Shown here: positions 42,103-50,584 of the stretch, one piece after another
Layout of the letters: the number at the start of each line of letters is the position of its first letter
Numbering within the stretch: the stretch's first letter is position 1
Origin: Kitasatospora phosalacinea
GTDB taxonomy: Bacteria; Actinomycetota; Actinomycetes; Streptomycetales; Streptomycetaceae
Assembly (NCBI RefSeq): GCF_000716545.1
Contig: NZ_JNWZ01000086.1
Location: 1-64,000 of the forward strand
Length of the DNA stretch: 64,000 nt
Direction: 5' to 3'
Translations under genes and position numbers: made by a program
The notes under the pieces: model-generated
The model's database searches: none
The model's input: the letters and a program-made list of their open reading frames with translations, nothing else
Told to the model about the DNA's origin: nothing

Positions 42103-42597
42103 ATGCACGCCCTGACCGAGCCCGAGATCCGCGCGTCCTTCGTCAACTGCTCCAAGGGCGAGGCCAAGCGGCTGCCCGTCCCGCGCGACTTGGCCGCACG
42201 CCGCTGGTCCGACCTGGACTTCCTCGGCTGGCGCGACCTCGGCGCCCCCGACCGGGCCTACCTGGTCGCCGTCCTGGACGGCACCCCGGTCGGCATCACG
42301 CTCCGCTCGCCGAACGTGAAGCGCAGCCTGACCCGCACCAACGTCTGCTCGGTCTGCATCACCTCCCACGCGGGCAGCGGCGTCTCGCTGCTCACCGCCC
42401 CCCGGGCCGGCGCGGCGGGCCGCGAGGGCAACTCGGTCGGCACCTACCTCTGCGCCGACCTGGCCTGCTCGCTGTACGTCCGCGGCCTGCGCCGCCCGGC
42501 CACGGTCAGCCGCCCGGACGAGTCGCTCCCGCTGGAGGAGCAGATCGCCCGGACGGTCGCCAACCTGGAGGCGTTCCTCCGCCAGGTGCTGGCCTGA
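42103..42597 (+). CDS. FBP-domain (EF-G-binding, treble-clef zinc finger) protein
   Basis: 164 aa. The C-terminal FusB/FBP-type zinc finger is visible as RTNVCSVCITSHAGSGVSLL ... GTYLCADLACSLYVRGLRRP (four Cys). In staphylococci this family rescues EF-G from fusidic acid; actinomycete members are less studied and may act in ribosome recycling. The start at 42103 is not preceded by a clear Shine-Dalgarno sequence. Convergent with the PEBP gene, 7 bp apart. Confidence 0.88.
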   Translation: MHALTEPEIRASFVNCSKGEAKRLPVPRDLAARRWSDLDFLGWRDLGAPDRAYLVAVLDGTPVGITLRSPNVKRSLTRTNVCSVCITSHAGSGVSLLTAPRAGAAGREGNSVGTYLCADLACSLYVRGLRRPATVSRPDESLPLEEQIARTVANLEAFLRQVLA

Positions 42598-42604
42598 CCC
42601 GGCC

Positions 42605-43126
42605 TCACGGGGCCGACTGGTACTCCACCGTCAGCAGGGCCCGGCCCAGCGCGTGCGCGCTCAGGTTGAACCCGACCTGAGCGGCCGGGGTGTCCGGTCC
42701 GACCTCCAGGGCCGGCACGTCCAGCGCGTGCACCACGAACACGTACCGGTGGGCCGGCCCGGGCGGCGGCGCCGCCCCGTCGTAGCGGTGCCCCGGGAAG
42801 TCGTTGCGGACGTGGAACGCCCCGCCGGGCAGCTCCCCGTCGCTCGCCCCCGCCCCGGCCGCCAGCTCGGTGACGTCGGCCGGCAGGTTCACCACCAGCC
42901 AGTGCCACCACCCCGCCGCGGTCGGCGCGTCCGGGTCGTAGCAGGTCACCGCGAACGACCTGGTCCCGGCCGGGAACCCGGTCCAGGACAGCTGCGGCGA
43001 GGTGTTCCCCAGCGCGTGCACGTGTGCGTCCGGCATGGTCGCGCCGTCCACCAGGTCGGCGCTGCGCAGCTCGAACGCCGGCACCGGCGGCAGGAAGTCG
43101 TACGGAAGCGGGATGCGCCCGGTCAT
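42605..43126 (-). CDS. YbhB/YbcL-type PEBP (Raf-kinase-inhibitor-like) protein
   Basis: 173 aa with the PEBP ligand-pocket motifs: NTSPQLSWTGFPAGTRSFAV, TCYDPDAPTAAGWWHWLVVN and YDGAAPPPGPAHRYVFVVHA. Bacterial members are small cytosolic proteins of unclear role. ATG 43126 begins at the family N-terminus. Confidence 0.93.
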   Translation of the reverse strand: MTGRIPLPYDFLPPVPAFELRSADLVDGATMPDAHVHALGNTSPQLSWTGFPAGTRSFAVTCYDPDAPTAAGWWHWLVVNLPADVTELAAGAGASDGELPGGAFHVRNDFPGHRYDGAAPPPGPAHRYVFVVHALDVPALEVGPDTPAAQVGFNLSAHALGRALLTVEYQSAP

Positions 43127-43304
43127 CGTTCACCGTCCTCGTCGAAGCACTTCGGGATACCGCCCAGCCTATCCACGTACCCCCACCACGGGGCCCCACC
43201 AGGGGCCCGGGGAACGGCGGGTCCGCGCTGTCGGCGGCCGGAGCCCGCCGGAGGCCCGCGCTGCTCCGGGCCTCCGCAACAGCACCCGCGGCCGCCGCAG
43301 GCCC

Positions 43305-44153
43305 TCAGCTCCGCCAGAGCGCCTCGACCGCCGCCCCCAGCACCGTGCCCACCCGGCCCAGGTCGAAGACCAGGTCGAAGTGGTTGCGCCCGCCCACCAG
43401 CAGTTCGTGCACCGGGACGCCGGCCTCCCGCACCGCCTCGGCGAACAGCGCCTGCTGCCGCCCGAACTCGTCCGTCTCGTGCTCGCCCAGCGCCAGCACC
43501 ACCGGCGGCAGCGCCGCCAGCGCGTCCGCCCCGGCGTACAGCGGGCTGAGCCGGCGGGCCCGGCCGGCGTCCAGGCCGAGCGGCTGGTTGACGTAGCTGA
43601 GGGTGACCGGCTCCAGGTCGTAGACGCCGCTGAGCAGCGCGGCCCCGCGGATCCGCCCGCGCAGCCGCTCGTCGAGCAGCGCCGTCGCGGCCAGGTGCGC
43701 CCCCGCCGAGCTGCCGCTGAGCACGACCCGCTCCGGGTCGGCGCCGAGTTCCGCCGCGTGGTCGACCAGCCAGCGCACGGCCGAGGTGACCTGTTCGACG
43801 ATCCGCTCGACCGTCCAGTGCGGGGCCAGCCCGTAGCCGACGGCGGCGAACGCGGTGCCGAGCGGGACGAGGTCCAGCGCGGGGAAGACCGAGTCCTCCT
43901 TGCCCAGCTCCTGCCAGAAGCCGCCGTGCACGAACACGTGCAGCGGCGCGTCCGGCCGGGCGGCGGGGAAGAAGTCGAGCAGTTCGGGGGCGTCGGGCCC
44001 GTAGCGCAGCTCCCGGTGCCCGGGCAGTTCGCGGTAGGCGCGGCGGCTCTCGGCCGCGTACGCCGCGAGTTCGGCGTCGAAGTCGGCGACCTTGCTGCTG
44101 GGCGAGTACTCCCGGTCGAGTTCCCGCTGGTCCAAGCCCCGGTAGACCGCCAT
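43305..44153 (-). CDS. alpha/beta hydrolase (kynurenine-formamidase-like)
   Basis: 282 aa. The oxyanion-hole region is HVFVHGGFWQELGKEDS (HGGxW as in kynurenine formamidases and HSL-type esterases), nucleophile Ser in VVLSGSSAGAHLAATAL, Asp/His triad partners toward LALGEHETDEFG and LLVGGRNHFDLVFD. Arylformamidase or carboxylesterase activity is likely. ATG 44153 follows GAGGAGAG; an upstream in-frame start at 44189 is less supported. Confidence 0.88.
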   Translation of the reverse strand: MAVYRGLDQRELDREYSPSSKVADFDAELAAYAAESRRAYRELPGHRELRYGPDAPELLDFFPAARPDAPLHVFVHGGFWQELGKEDSVFPALDLVPLGTAFAAVGYGLAPHWTVERIVEQVTSAVRWLVDHAAELGADPERVVLSGSSAGAHLAATALLDERLRGRIRGAALLSGVYDLEPVTLSYVNQPLGLDAGRARRLSPLYAGADALAALPPVVLALGEHETDEFGRQQALFAEAVREAGVPVHELLVGGRNHFDLVFDLGRVGTVLGAAVEALWRS

Positions 44154-44247
44154 GGCGCCGCTCTCCTCACCCAACCAGGTATAGACCAATACGGGAGCGC
44201 ACGGTTAGCGTGGTCACTCCCCGTACTTCCTTCTCCGGAGTTGCCCC

Positions 44248-45411
44248 GTGGAGACGTCCGTCCTCGCCTTCGCCACCGACCTGCTCGACGAAGGGGCCGA
44301 CGCCTTCTTCGGCAACCTTACCGACCGGGCCGGCGTCGGCGGCGTCACGCTCGCGTCCGTCTACCACGAGGCGCGCGACGTCTTCCCGCACAACCCGCGC
44401 CGGGTGCTGCACTACCTGGAGCCCGGCGCCGCGTACTTCCGCCCCGACCCGGCCCGCTGGGCCGGCCGCCGGCTCGCCCCGCTGCCCTCCACCGCGATCG
44501 GGGAGCGCGACCCGTTCGCCGAGGCCGCCGAGGAGACCCGCCGCCGCGGCCTCAAGCTGCACGCCTGGACGGTCTTCTGCCACAACGACCGGCTCGGCTT
44601 CGCGCACCCCGACTGCGCGCCCGCCAACGCCTTCGGCGACCGGCACCTGACCGAGCTGTGCCCGGCCAACCCGGAGGTCCGCGAGTACTGCCGCACCGTG
44701 GTCGAGGAGCTCGGCCGGTACGGCGTGGACGCGATCCGCGCCGAGTCGCTGCACTTCCACGGCCTGGCGCACGGCTACCACCACGAGCGCTACTTCGAGG
44801 AGCTCGGCCCGGTCACCGAGGCGCTGCTGTCGGTCTGCTTCTGCCCGCACTGCCTGGCCGCCGCGACCGCCGCCGGCGTCCCCGCCGAACACGTCCGCGA
44901 CACCGTCCGCGCCGAGCTGCGCGCCCGCCTCGCCGACGGGTCCCGCGCACTGGCGCCCACCGCGCTGGACGAGCTGGCCGGCGGCGCCTTCGCCGCCTAC
45001 GTGGACGCCTCGGCCCGCACCGTCACCTCGCTGGCCGCCGAACTGGCCGCCACCGCCGCCGACCGCGGCATGCGGCTGACCTTCATGGACGGCGGCGGCC
45101 CCGGCACCGGCTGGCTGTCCGGCATCGACCTGCCCGCGCTCGCGGGCGCCGCCCACCAGATCGAGACGCTCGGCTACGCGAAGACCCCCGGGGAGGTCCG
45201 CGAGAAGGTCGCCGCCTTCGCCCTGCACGGCGTCCGCCCGCAGGACATGGCGGTGATCCTGCGCCCGATGGCCTCCGACTGCGACGGCCCGGCCAACCTC
45301 ACCGCCAAGATCGAGACCCTGCGCGAACTGGGCGTCCCCGAGGTCGAGTTCTACAACTACGGCCTGATGCGGCTGTCCTCGATGGACCGGATCGGCCAGG
45401 CCCTGCGCTAG
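44248..45411 (+). CDS. TIM-barrel-like protein of unknown function
   Basis: 387 aa. Segments such as LKLHAWTVFCHNDRLGFAHP, ELCPANPEVREYCRTVVEEL, YGVDAIRAESLHFHGLAHGY and CFCPHCLAAATAAGV recall glycoside-hydrolase-like TIM barrels (acidic residues at strand ends, a Cys-Pro-His-Cys motif), but I recognise no characterised family. No signal peptide. Monocistronic, with its promoter between it and the divergent hydrolase gene. Confidence 0.8.
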   Translation: METSVLAFATDLLDEGADAFFGNLTDRAGVGGVTLASVYHEARDVFPHNPRRVLHYLEPGAAYFRPDPARWAGRRLAPLPSTAIGERDPFAEAAEETRRRGLKLHAWTVFCHNDRLGFAHPDCAPANAFGDRHLTELCPANPEVREYCRTVVEELGRYGVDAIRAESLHFHGLAHGYHHERYFEELGPVTEALLSVCFCPHCLAAATAAGVPAEHVRDTVRAELRARLADGSRALAPTALDELAGGAFAAYVDASARTVTSLAAELAATAADRGMRLTFMDGGGPGTGWLSGIDLPALAGAAHQIETLGYAKTPGEVREKVAAFALHGVRPQDMAVILRPMASDCDGPANLTAKIETLRELGVPEVEFYNYGLMRLSSMDRIGQALR

Positions 45412-45532
45412 CCCGTCGGCGCCCGGAACGCGGCGTTCGCCCCCGTACACCCGATCCGTCCGCGCCCTGGGCCAACGCACCGTTGGTACCCGCCTGCTGC
45501 GCCCGGAGCGTCCCGAACGGTAGGCTTTCCGT

Positions 45533-45829
45533 GTGATCTTCAAGCGCATCGGCAACGGGCGGCCGTACCCGGATCACGGCCGGACCAGCACCCGCCAGTG
45601 GGCGGACGTCGCGCCGCGTCCGGTGCGGCTGGACCAGTTGGTGACCACCAAGGGCCAGCTGGACCTGGAGACCCTCCTCGCGGAGGACTCCACGTTCTAC
45701 GGGGACTTGTTCGCCCACGTGGTGAAGTGGCGCGGCGACCTGTACCTGGAGGACGGGCTGCACCGCGCCGTCCGGGCCGCCCTCCAACAGCGGCAGGTCC
45801 TGCACGCCCGCGTGCTGGAGATGGACTGA
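45533..45829 (+). CDS. small conserved protein, often annotated VapB-like
   Basis: 98 aa, highly conserved in streptomycetes: MIFKRIGNGRPYPDHGRTST, ARPVRLDQLVTTKGQLDLET type core, FYGDLFAHVVKWRGDLYLED, ALQQRQVLHARVLEMD. ParB-like (DGxHR) features suggest nucleic-acid binding. No VapC-like PIN toxin gene is adjacent, so a toxin-antitoxin role is doubtful. The GTG start is 14 nt after GGTAGGC. Confidence 0.85.
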   Translation: MIFKRIGNGRPYPDHGRTSTRQWADVAPRPVRLDQLVTTKGQLDLETLLAEDSTFYGDLFAHVVKWRGDLYLEDGLHRAVRAALQQRQVLHARVLEMD

Positions 45830-46032
45830 CCTCGCACCGTCCGGGGAGGGGCGCAACCGGTGGCGGTGCCGGTACGTCCTTTCGAGTGCCGTCATCCCCC
45901 GGATGATGATCATCCAGTACCCGCGCACCCGTTGTCGGATTAGTGTGCCGACTACAGCGGTCACACGGCCGGCTCCCACGGCCGCACCGCGGTCACCGAC
46001 ACCCCACCCTGGCACCTAGGGGGAGACAGACC

Positions 46033-46713
46033 ATGAGCATGTTGACTCCCCGGGGCTTGAAGGGGAAGCAGTACCGCGTCACCGGGAACGCCTACCCGCG
46101 GCTCGGCCGGCCCCCGCGCCGCGGCCGGAAGGCCGTCATCGCGCTGGGCGGCGTCCTGGCCCTGGGCCTGGTCTCGCTCGGCGGCGTCCAGCTGTACGAC
46201 GTCTTCACCGGCAAGCACCGGAACGCCGGCGCCCAGGCCTGCGCCCCCGCCTCCGGCAAGCCGCTCGCCGCCCCGGAGAGCTCCCCCTCGGCCGGCGCCC
46301 CCGCGTCCGGCGCCCCGGCGCCCGTGCCCAGCGACACCGCGGTGCCGCAGCCCTCCGCGGTCAAGGTGAACGTCTACAACGCCACCGACAAGTCCGGCCT
46401 GGCCGCCCGCACCGCCGACGAGCTGCGCAAGCGCGGCTTCGTCGTCGACAAGGTCGGCAACGCGCCCGCCGCGCTCGACAAGAAGGTCCCCGGCACCGCG
46501 CAGATCCTCAGCGGCCCCGGCGGTCTCGGCGCGGCCACCCTGCTGCTCTCCCAGGTCGCCTCCGCGACCTCCGCCGAGGACGGCCGCACCGACGCCACCG
46601 TCGACTTCGTCATCGGCGACACCTTCAGCGCCCTGTCCGACCCCACCCAGGCCGCCGCCGCGCTCGCCGAGCTCACCAAGCCCTCCCCCACCCCGGAGCC
46701 CGGCCACTGCTGA
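46033..46713 (+). CDS. LytR_C-domain membrane protein
   Basis: 226 aa. Cytosolic basic N-terminus, one TM helix (about 36-56, VIALGGVLALGLVSLGGVQL), a Pro/Ala/Ser linker and an extracytoplasmic LytR C-terminal domain (VKVNVYNATDKSGLAARTAD, LRKRGFVVDKVGNAPA). The catalytic LCP domain is absent. Probably envelope-associated. A 7-bp-arm palindrome GGATGAT-G-ATCATCC at 45901-45915 lies upstream. Confidence 0.9.
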   Translation: MSMLTPRGLKGKQYRVTGNAYPRLGRPPRRGRKAVIALGGVLALGLVSLGGVQLYDVFTGKHRNAGAQACAPASGKPLAAPESSPSAGAPASGAPAPVPSDTAVPQPSAVKVNVYNATDKSGLAARTADELRKRGFVVDKVGNAPAALDKKVPGTAQILSGPGGLGAATLLLSQVASATSAEDGRTDATVDFVIGDTFSALSDPTQAAAALAELTKPSPTPEPGHC

Positions 46714-46730
46714 GCCGCCCCCGACACGAC

Positions 46731-46772
46731 GGGATCCGGCCGAGGACGACACCCCGTCCCCGGCCGGATCCC
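46731..46772. terminator. bidirectional hairpin between LytR_C and upp
   Basis: GGGATCCGGCCG (46731-46742) pairs with CGGCCGGATCCC (46761-46772); the loop contains further GGACG/CGTCC pairing. It lies between two convergent genes. Confidence 0.85.
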
Positions 46773-46795
46773 GTTTCCGGTCGTTCCCGGACCCG

Positions 46796-47431
46796 CTAGC
46801 CCGCCGTGCCGTACAGCCGGTCCCCCGCGTCGCCCAGCCCCGGCACGATGTAGCCGTGCTCGTTGAGCCGCTGGTCGACGGCCGCGGTGACCACCGTGAC
46901 CGGTCGGCCCGCCAGCTCGCGCTCCATCACCTCGACGCCCTCGGGCGCGGCCAGCAGCACCACCGCGGTGACGTCGGTGGCACCGCGCTCCAGCAGCATC
47001 CGGATCGCCGCGACCAGGGTGCCGCCGGTGGCCAGCATCGGGTCCAGGACGTAGATCTGCCGCCCGGAGAGGTCGTCCGGCATCCGGGTCGCGTAGGTGG
47101 ACGCCTCCAGCGTCTCCTCGTTGCGGACCATGCCGAGGAAGCCGACCTCCGCGGTCGGCAGCAGCCGGGTCATGCCGTCCAGCATGCCCAGGCCGGCCCG
47201 CAGGATCGGGACGACCAGCGGGCGCGGGTAGGACAGCCGGGTGCCCTGGGTGACGGCGACGGGGGTGGTGATCTCGACCGTGTCGGTACGGACGTCCCTG
47301 GTCGCCTCGTACGCGAGCAGGGTCACCAGCTCGTCGGTGAGCCGCCGGAAGGTCGGCGAGTCCGTGCGCTCGTCGCGCAGGGTGGACAGCTTGTGGGCGA
47401 CCAGCGGGTGGTCGACGACGTGGAGACGCAT
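46796..47431 (-). CDS. upp: uracil phosphoribosyltransferase
   Basis: 211 aa, full length. Converts uracil and PRPP to UMP (pyrimidine salvage). PRPP-binding loop [20 protein letters not shown], and C-terminal uracil site [17 protein letters not shown]. Begins [20 protein letters not shown], as expected. It is divergent from a small hypothetical gene, and tadA follows on the other strand. This neighbourhood is conserved in streptomycetes. Confidence 0.97.
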   Translation of the reverse strand: MRLHVVDHPLVAHKLSTLRDERTDSPTFRRLTDELVTLLAYEATRDVRTDTVEITTPVAVTQGTRLSYPRPLVVPILRAGLGMLDGMTRLLPTAEVGFLGMVRNEETLEASTYATRMPDDLSGRQIYVLDPMLATGGTLVAAIRMLLERGATDVTAVVLLAAPEGVEVMERELAGRPVTVVTAAVDQRLNEHGYIVPGLGDAGDRLYGTAG

Positions 47432-47588
47432 GGCACCAACGGTAACGGCCACCGGCACGTGTGTACGACTCCGTACGAACCGGGACGTCCGGGACGACCC
47501 GTCGAACCGCGCCGGGATCCGCCCGGAATCACGGAAATCGGGCCGCTCCTGTGGTATCACCCGGGCCGATCTGGGAAAGTCGGAACCT

Positions 47589-47825
47589 ATGAAGAGCAAC
47601 CCGACGCGGGCGACCACCGCCGGCGCGGGCGGGTCCGGCTCGACAGACGAGTCCCGTCCGACGTCAGAGACCGACGCGGAGACCGACGCGGAGCGGCGCA
47701 AGCGCCGGGCCGTGTTCCTCCGCGAGCTGGCCGAGGCCCGGGAACTGCGGGCCCGGGTGCGGCCGAGACGGACCAAGGAGCGCCGGATGCGCGAAGCCAT
47801 GCGGATGCGGACCTTCCGGATCTGA
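47589..47825 (+). CDS. small basic hypothetical protein
   Basis: 78 aa. Low-complexity acidic/Ser-Thr N-terminus followed by a strongly basic helical half ([40 protein letters not shown]). Similar short proteins occur next to upp/tadA in related genomes. It could bind RNA or be ribosome-associated, but that is inference. Confidence 0.6.
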   Translation: MKSNPTRATTAGAGGSGSTDESRPTSETDAETDAERRKRRAVFLRELAEARELRARVRPRRTKERRMREAMRMRTFRI

Positions 47826-48162
47826 CCGTCCCGCACCGCCCGAGGCCCCCCTGGGCCTCCCCGAAGCCGTCCCGAAGCCGTCCCGAGGCCGCGCCCCGCA
47901 CCGGAGTTGCGCCCCCTCGGGCGCCCCGGCGCCCCCGCCGCAAGGCCTCCGAAGGTCAAGATCCGCGCCCGGAGCGGCCGGAAGCCGGCCATTCCGACAC
48001 GACCTGCGAAGACGCGCTGCCGAACACCCCCCGCAGCGGCGGCCTTTCTGTCACGATGCGGTGGGACGGTCCGAACGGCGGACCGCCTTCTGGCGCGGGG
48101 GCGGCCGGACCGCACCCGCCCGAGATCGCCGACAGCCGAGACCAATCTTGGGAGTGTCCCTG
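47826..48162. other. 337-bp intergenic region upstream of the tadA operon
   Basis: No coding signature. It contains a tandem 11-bp repeat (CCGAAGCCGTC, twice near 47869-47891) and GC-rich hairpin-prone sequence; it presumably carries the promoter of the tadA pair. Nothing else recognised. Confidence 0.5.
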
Positions 48163-48726
48163 GTGGCGTACTTCGCTGCAGTGCTTGCTCGCACCGGTGC
48201 CGGGTGGGATGTGAGCGAGACGGAACTCGACGACGTAGAGACCCTGGCCGACCTGACCGATCTGGCCCGTGAGGCGGCCGAGGACGAGGACACCGCGCTG
48301 GTCTTCATCGAGCAGGAGGACGCGTGGTTCGCCGTCCTGCGCATCGACGGTGAGGACGACCCGCGGATCTTCGTCTCCGACGCGGCCGCCGCGGCGCGCA
48401 GCTCGTACGGCGCGTTTCTCACCGACGAGCTGATCGAACAGGACGGGGAAGCCGACTTCGACGACCTCGACGGGCTGGTGGCCGGACTCGACGACGAGGA
48501 CGGCGCGGTCGTCGAGGACGACTCCGACGAGGACGACGAGGAGCCGGTGGTCGGGCGGGGCGCGAGCCCGGTCGGGCCGATCGGCGACGCCGAGCTGCTG
48601 ACCGAGTTCGGGATGTCCGCGGCCGACCTGCTGGAGCTGGCCGGCGAGGGCGCGGCGCCCGGCGACGCGCTGGGCGAGATCGCCGAGGCGCTGGGCTGCG
48701 GCGAGGTCCTGGAGGCCGTTCGGTAG
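48163..48726 (+). CDS. tRNA adenosine deaminase-associated protein
   Basis: 187 aa, acidic. [20 protein letters not shown] start, [20 protein letters not shown] core, a very acidic linker (about 125-150) and a C-terminal helical segment [20 protein letters not shown]. This is the actinomycete protein always found just upstream of tadA; its function is unknown. GTG 48163 has GGGAG 8 nt upstream. Confidence 0.93.
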   Translation: MAYFAAVLARTGAGWDVSETELDDVETLADLTDLAREAAEDEDTALVFIEQEDAWFAVLRIDGEDDPRIFVSDAAAAARSSYGAFLTDELIEQDGEADFDDLDGLVAGLDDEDGAVVEDDSDEDDEEPVVGRGASPVGPIGDAELLTEFGMSAADLLELAGEGAAPGDALGEIAEALGCGEVLEAVR

Positions 48727-48737
48727 CGGCGGGCCCG

Positions 48738-49307
48738 GTGCCCGACACTGGGTCCATGCAGCCCGCCGTCCCCCTTCCCCCCACCGTCCCCTCCCCCCAC
48801 GGCGAACGGCCGCGGATCGCCCCGCTGCCCGCCCCCGAACGCCCCGATCCGGTCCGCGACCGGTGGCGGGGCCGGATGCGCCTCGCGATCGAGGAGGCCG
48901 CACTGGCCACCGCCACCGGTGACGTCCCGGTCGGGGCGTTCGTCCTCGGGCCGGACGGCGCGGTGCTCGGCCGGGGCCACAACGTCCGCGAGGCGGTGGG
49001 CGACCCGACCGGCCACGCCGAGGTGGTGGCGATCCGGCAGGCCGCGCGGGCCGTCGGGGAGTGGCGCCTGACCGGCTGCACCCTGATCGTCACGCTGGAG
49101 CCCTGCACCATGTGCGCGGGCGCCATCGTGCTGTCCCGGCTCGCCCGGGTGGTCTTCGGCGCGTACGACCCGAAGGCCGGCGCGGCCGGCTCGCTCTTCG
49201 ACGTGGTCCGCGACAACCGGCTCAACCACCGCCCCGAGGTGGTCGGCGGCGTCCTCGCCGAGGAGTGCACCGCCCAGCTGCTGGCCTTCTTCGACACCCA
49301 GCGCTGA
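48738..49307 (+). CDS. tadA: tRNA-specific adenosine deaminase
   Basis: 189 aa as drawn (GTG 48738; ATG 48756 is an alternative). Deaminates A34 to inosine in tRNA-Arg(ACG). Zinc-deaminase motif HAE (His93, Glu95) in DPTGHAEVVAIR and PCTMC (Cys123, Cys126) in LEPCTMCAGAIV. The variable N-terminal extension of about 40 residues is proline-rich. It follows its associated protein by 11 bp and precedes tRNA-Ser. Confidence 0.95.
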   Translation: MPDTGSMQPAVPLPPTVPSPHGERPRIAPLPAPERPDPVRDRWRGRMRLAIEEAALATATGDVPVGAFVLGPDGAVLGRGHNVREAVGDPTGHAEVVAIRQAARAVGEWRLTGCTLIVTLEPCTMCAGAIVLSRLARVVFGAYDPKAGAAGSLFDVVRDNRLNHRPEVVGGVLAEECTAQLLAFFDTQR

Positions 49308-49359
49308 GCCGCGGACAACGGATTTCGCCCCGCCTGGCCGATCCGGTAGAGTTCCCCTC

Positions 49360-49449
49360 GGTAGCGTGTCCGAGCGGCCAAAGGAGCACGCCTCGAAAGC
49401 GTGTGTGGGGGCAACTCCACCGTGGGTTCGAATCCCACCGCTACCGCCA
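49360..49449 (+). tRNA. tRNA-Ser (CGA)
   Basis: A complete class II tRNA with acceptor GGTAGCG/CGCTACC, anticodon stem CACGC/GCGTG around loop CTCGAAA (anticodon CGA at 49394-49396), a long variable arm (TGTGGGGGCAACTCCACC) and T-arm GTGGG-TTCGAAT-CCCAC. CCA is encoded. It decodes UCG. Its 3' half is the likely attachment site of the integrated element that follows. Confidence 0.97.
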
Positions 49450-49462
49450 CTGAGCAGTAAAA

Positions 49463-49500
49463 ACGAAGGGCCCCGACCGGTGACGGTCGGGGCCCTTCGT
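49463..49500. terminator. hairpin downstream of tRNA-Ser
   Basis: ACGAAGGGCCCCGACCG (49463-49479) and CGGTCGGGGCCCTTCGT (49484-49500) form a 17-bp perfect stem with a GTGA loop, 13 bp after the tRNA CCA. If the element integrates into the tRNA 3' end, this hairpin belongs to the element and separates its cargo from the tRNA transcript. Confidence 0.9.
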
Positions 49501-49585
49501 CGTGGTGGTCTCAGTTTCGGTCTCAGTTCGACGGAACTCGCAATCCGATCGCCCCAAGCTGGTGAGACCGGCTACCTTCCTCCGT

Positions 49586-50497
49586 ATGGACGACTCCCTC
49601 TCGTTCGCCACCTTCATCGAGGGCGCGCAGAAGGCCGCGCACCGAGCCATGGAGGACCACGGTCGCGGTGACTACGACGAGTTCGCGCTCCACGCCGGAG
49701 TCGCAGTTGAGAAGCTGGCCAAGGCTGTTCTAGTCCAGAAGAACCCGCTGTACATCGTCGACATGCGTGGCGGAGCCGAGATGCTGTTCCACCTCGGAGG
49801 CCACCGCTTGGCGCGCAAGGTTCGGACGATTGGGGCAGCTGAAACCCTTGCCCGCCTCCGGATGCTTGACGTCTCTCTTCCGGGCCCGCAGCTTGATCTC
49901 TTGATCGATATGCGCAACGGAGTCGCGCACTCCGTGGCCAGCAGCCAGGCGAAGTCGCTTCTCCCGACGTTCGCCGAGACTGTTGCCGCTTTGGCGAGCG
50001 AAGCGGCCGAGGACGTTGAGCGCTTCTGGGGCCGATGGACGGACACCGCACGTACCGCCGTGGACGACAAGAGCAGTCAGGTCGAGCGCGATGTGATGAT
50101 CCGCATCCGCCAGGCTCGACACCGCTTCGACGACCGGTTCACTGGCCTCCCGGAGGGCGCCAAGGAGCAGCTTCTCAGTGCTCGGCGGACGCCAGAGTCG
50201 TTCGACATTACGACCTTGCCAGACAGCCGCACGGCCGTCATCAGGTACACCCCAGTGTGCCCTGCGTGTGGTGGCCAGGCGTCAACGGTGTTCACGCTGA
50301 GCACGTCGACTGCTACCACCACGATCATGAATGCCACAGCATTCGCGTGCCAGCTTTGCGGTTTGGAACTCGATGGCGCTGAAGAGATCAAGGCGGCCAA
50401 CCCTAGAACCGGGACGTGGCCTGTGGGGGTGTCTATCTCGCATGGCCCCACGCTCCCATCGGAAACAGTCACTCTCGGCGAAACCCGAACCGGATGA
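49586..50497 (+). CDS. HEPN-like protein with C-terminal zinc ribbon (element cargo)
   Basis: 303 aa. An N-terminal helical region (about 10-135) has HEPN features: FALHAGVAVEKLAKAVLVQK and the RX4H motif RNGVAH (Arg110-His115), the catalytic motif of HEPN ribonucleases. A helical linker follows. The C-terminal region has a CX2C pair (Cys225/228, CPACGG) and a second (Cys255/258, CQLCG), a zinc ribbon. Codon use and GC are visibly lower than in flanking host genes. It lies between the tRNA attachment site and the integrase, a typical cargo position. An RNA-targeting defence or toxin role is inference. Confidence 0.85.
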   Translation: MDDSLSFATFIEGAQKAAHRAMEDHGRGDYDEFALHAGVAVEKLAKAVLVQKNPLYIVDMRGGAEMLFHLGGHRLARKVRTIGAAETLARLRMLDVSLPGPQLDLLIDMRNGVAHSVASSQAKSLLPTFAETVAALASEAAEDVERFWGRWTDTARTAVDDKSSQVERDVMIRIRQARHRFDDRFTGLPEGAKEQLLSARRTPESFDITTLPDSRTAVIRYTPVCPACGGQASTVFTLSTSTATTTIMNATAFACQLCGLELDGAEEIKAANPRTGTWPVGVSISHGPTLPSETVTLGETRTG

Positions 50498-50584
50498 CGC
50501 GTGGCGCGCGCGGAGCCTCCCCAGAGGTCGAGGCTCCACGCGCCTTCCGCTGCCAACTGATCGCTTCGCTACTTGCCACTCCAG

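Noticed and set aside
45533..45829. VapBC toxin-antitoxin pair
   Set aside because: No PIN-domain gene on either side; the small protein is a conserved chromosomal gene in this neighbourhood.
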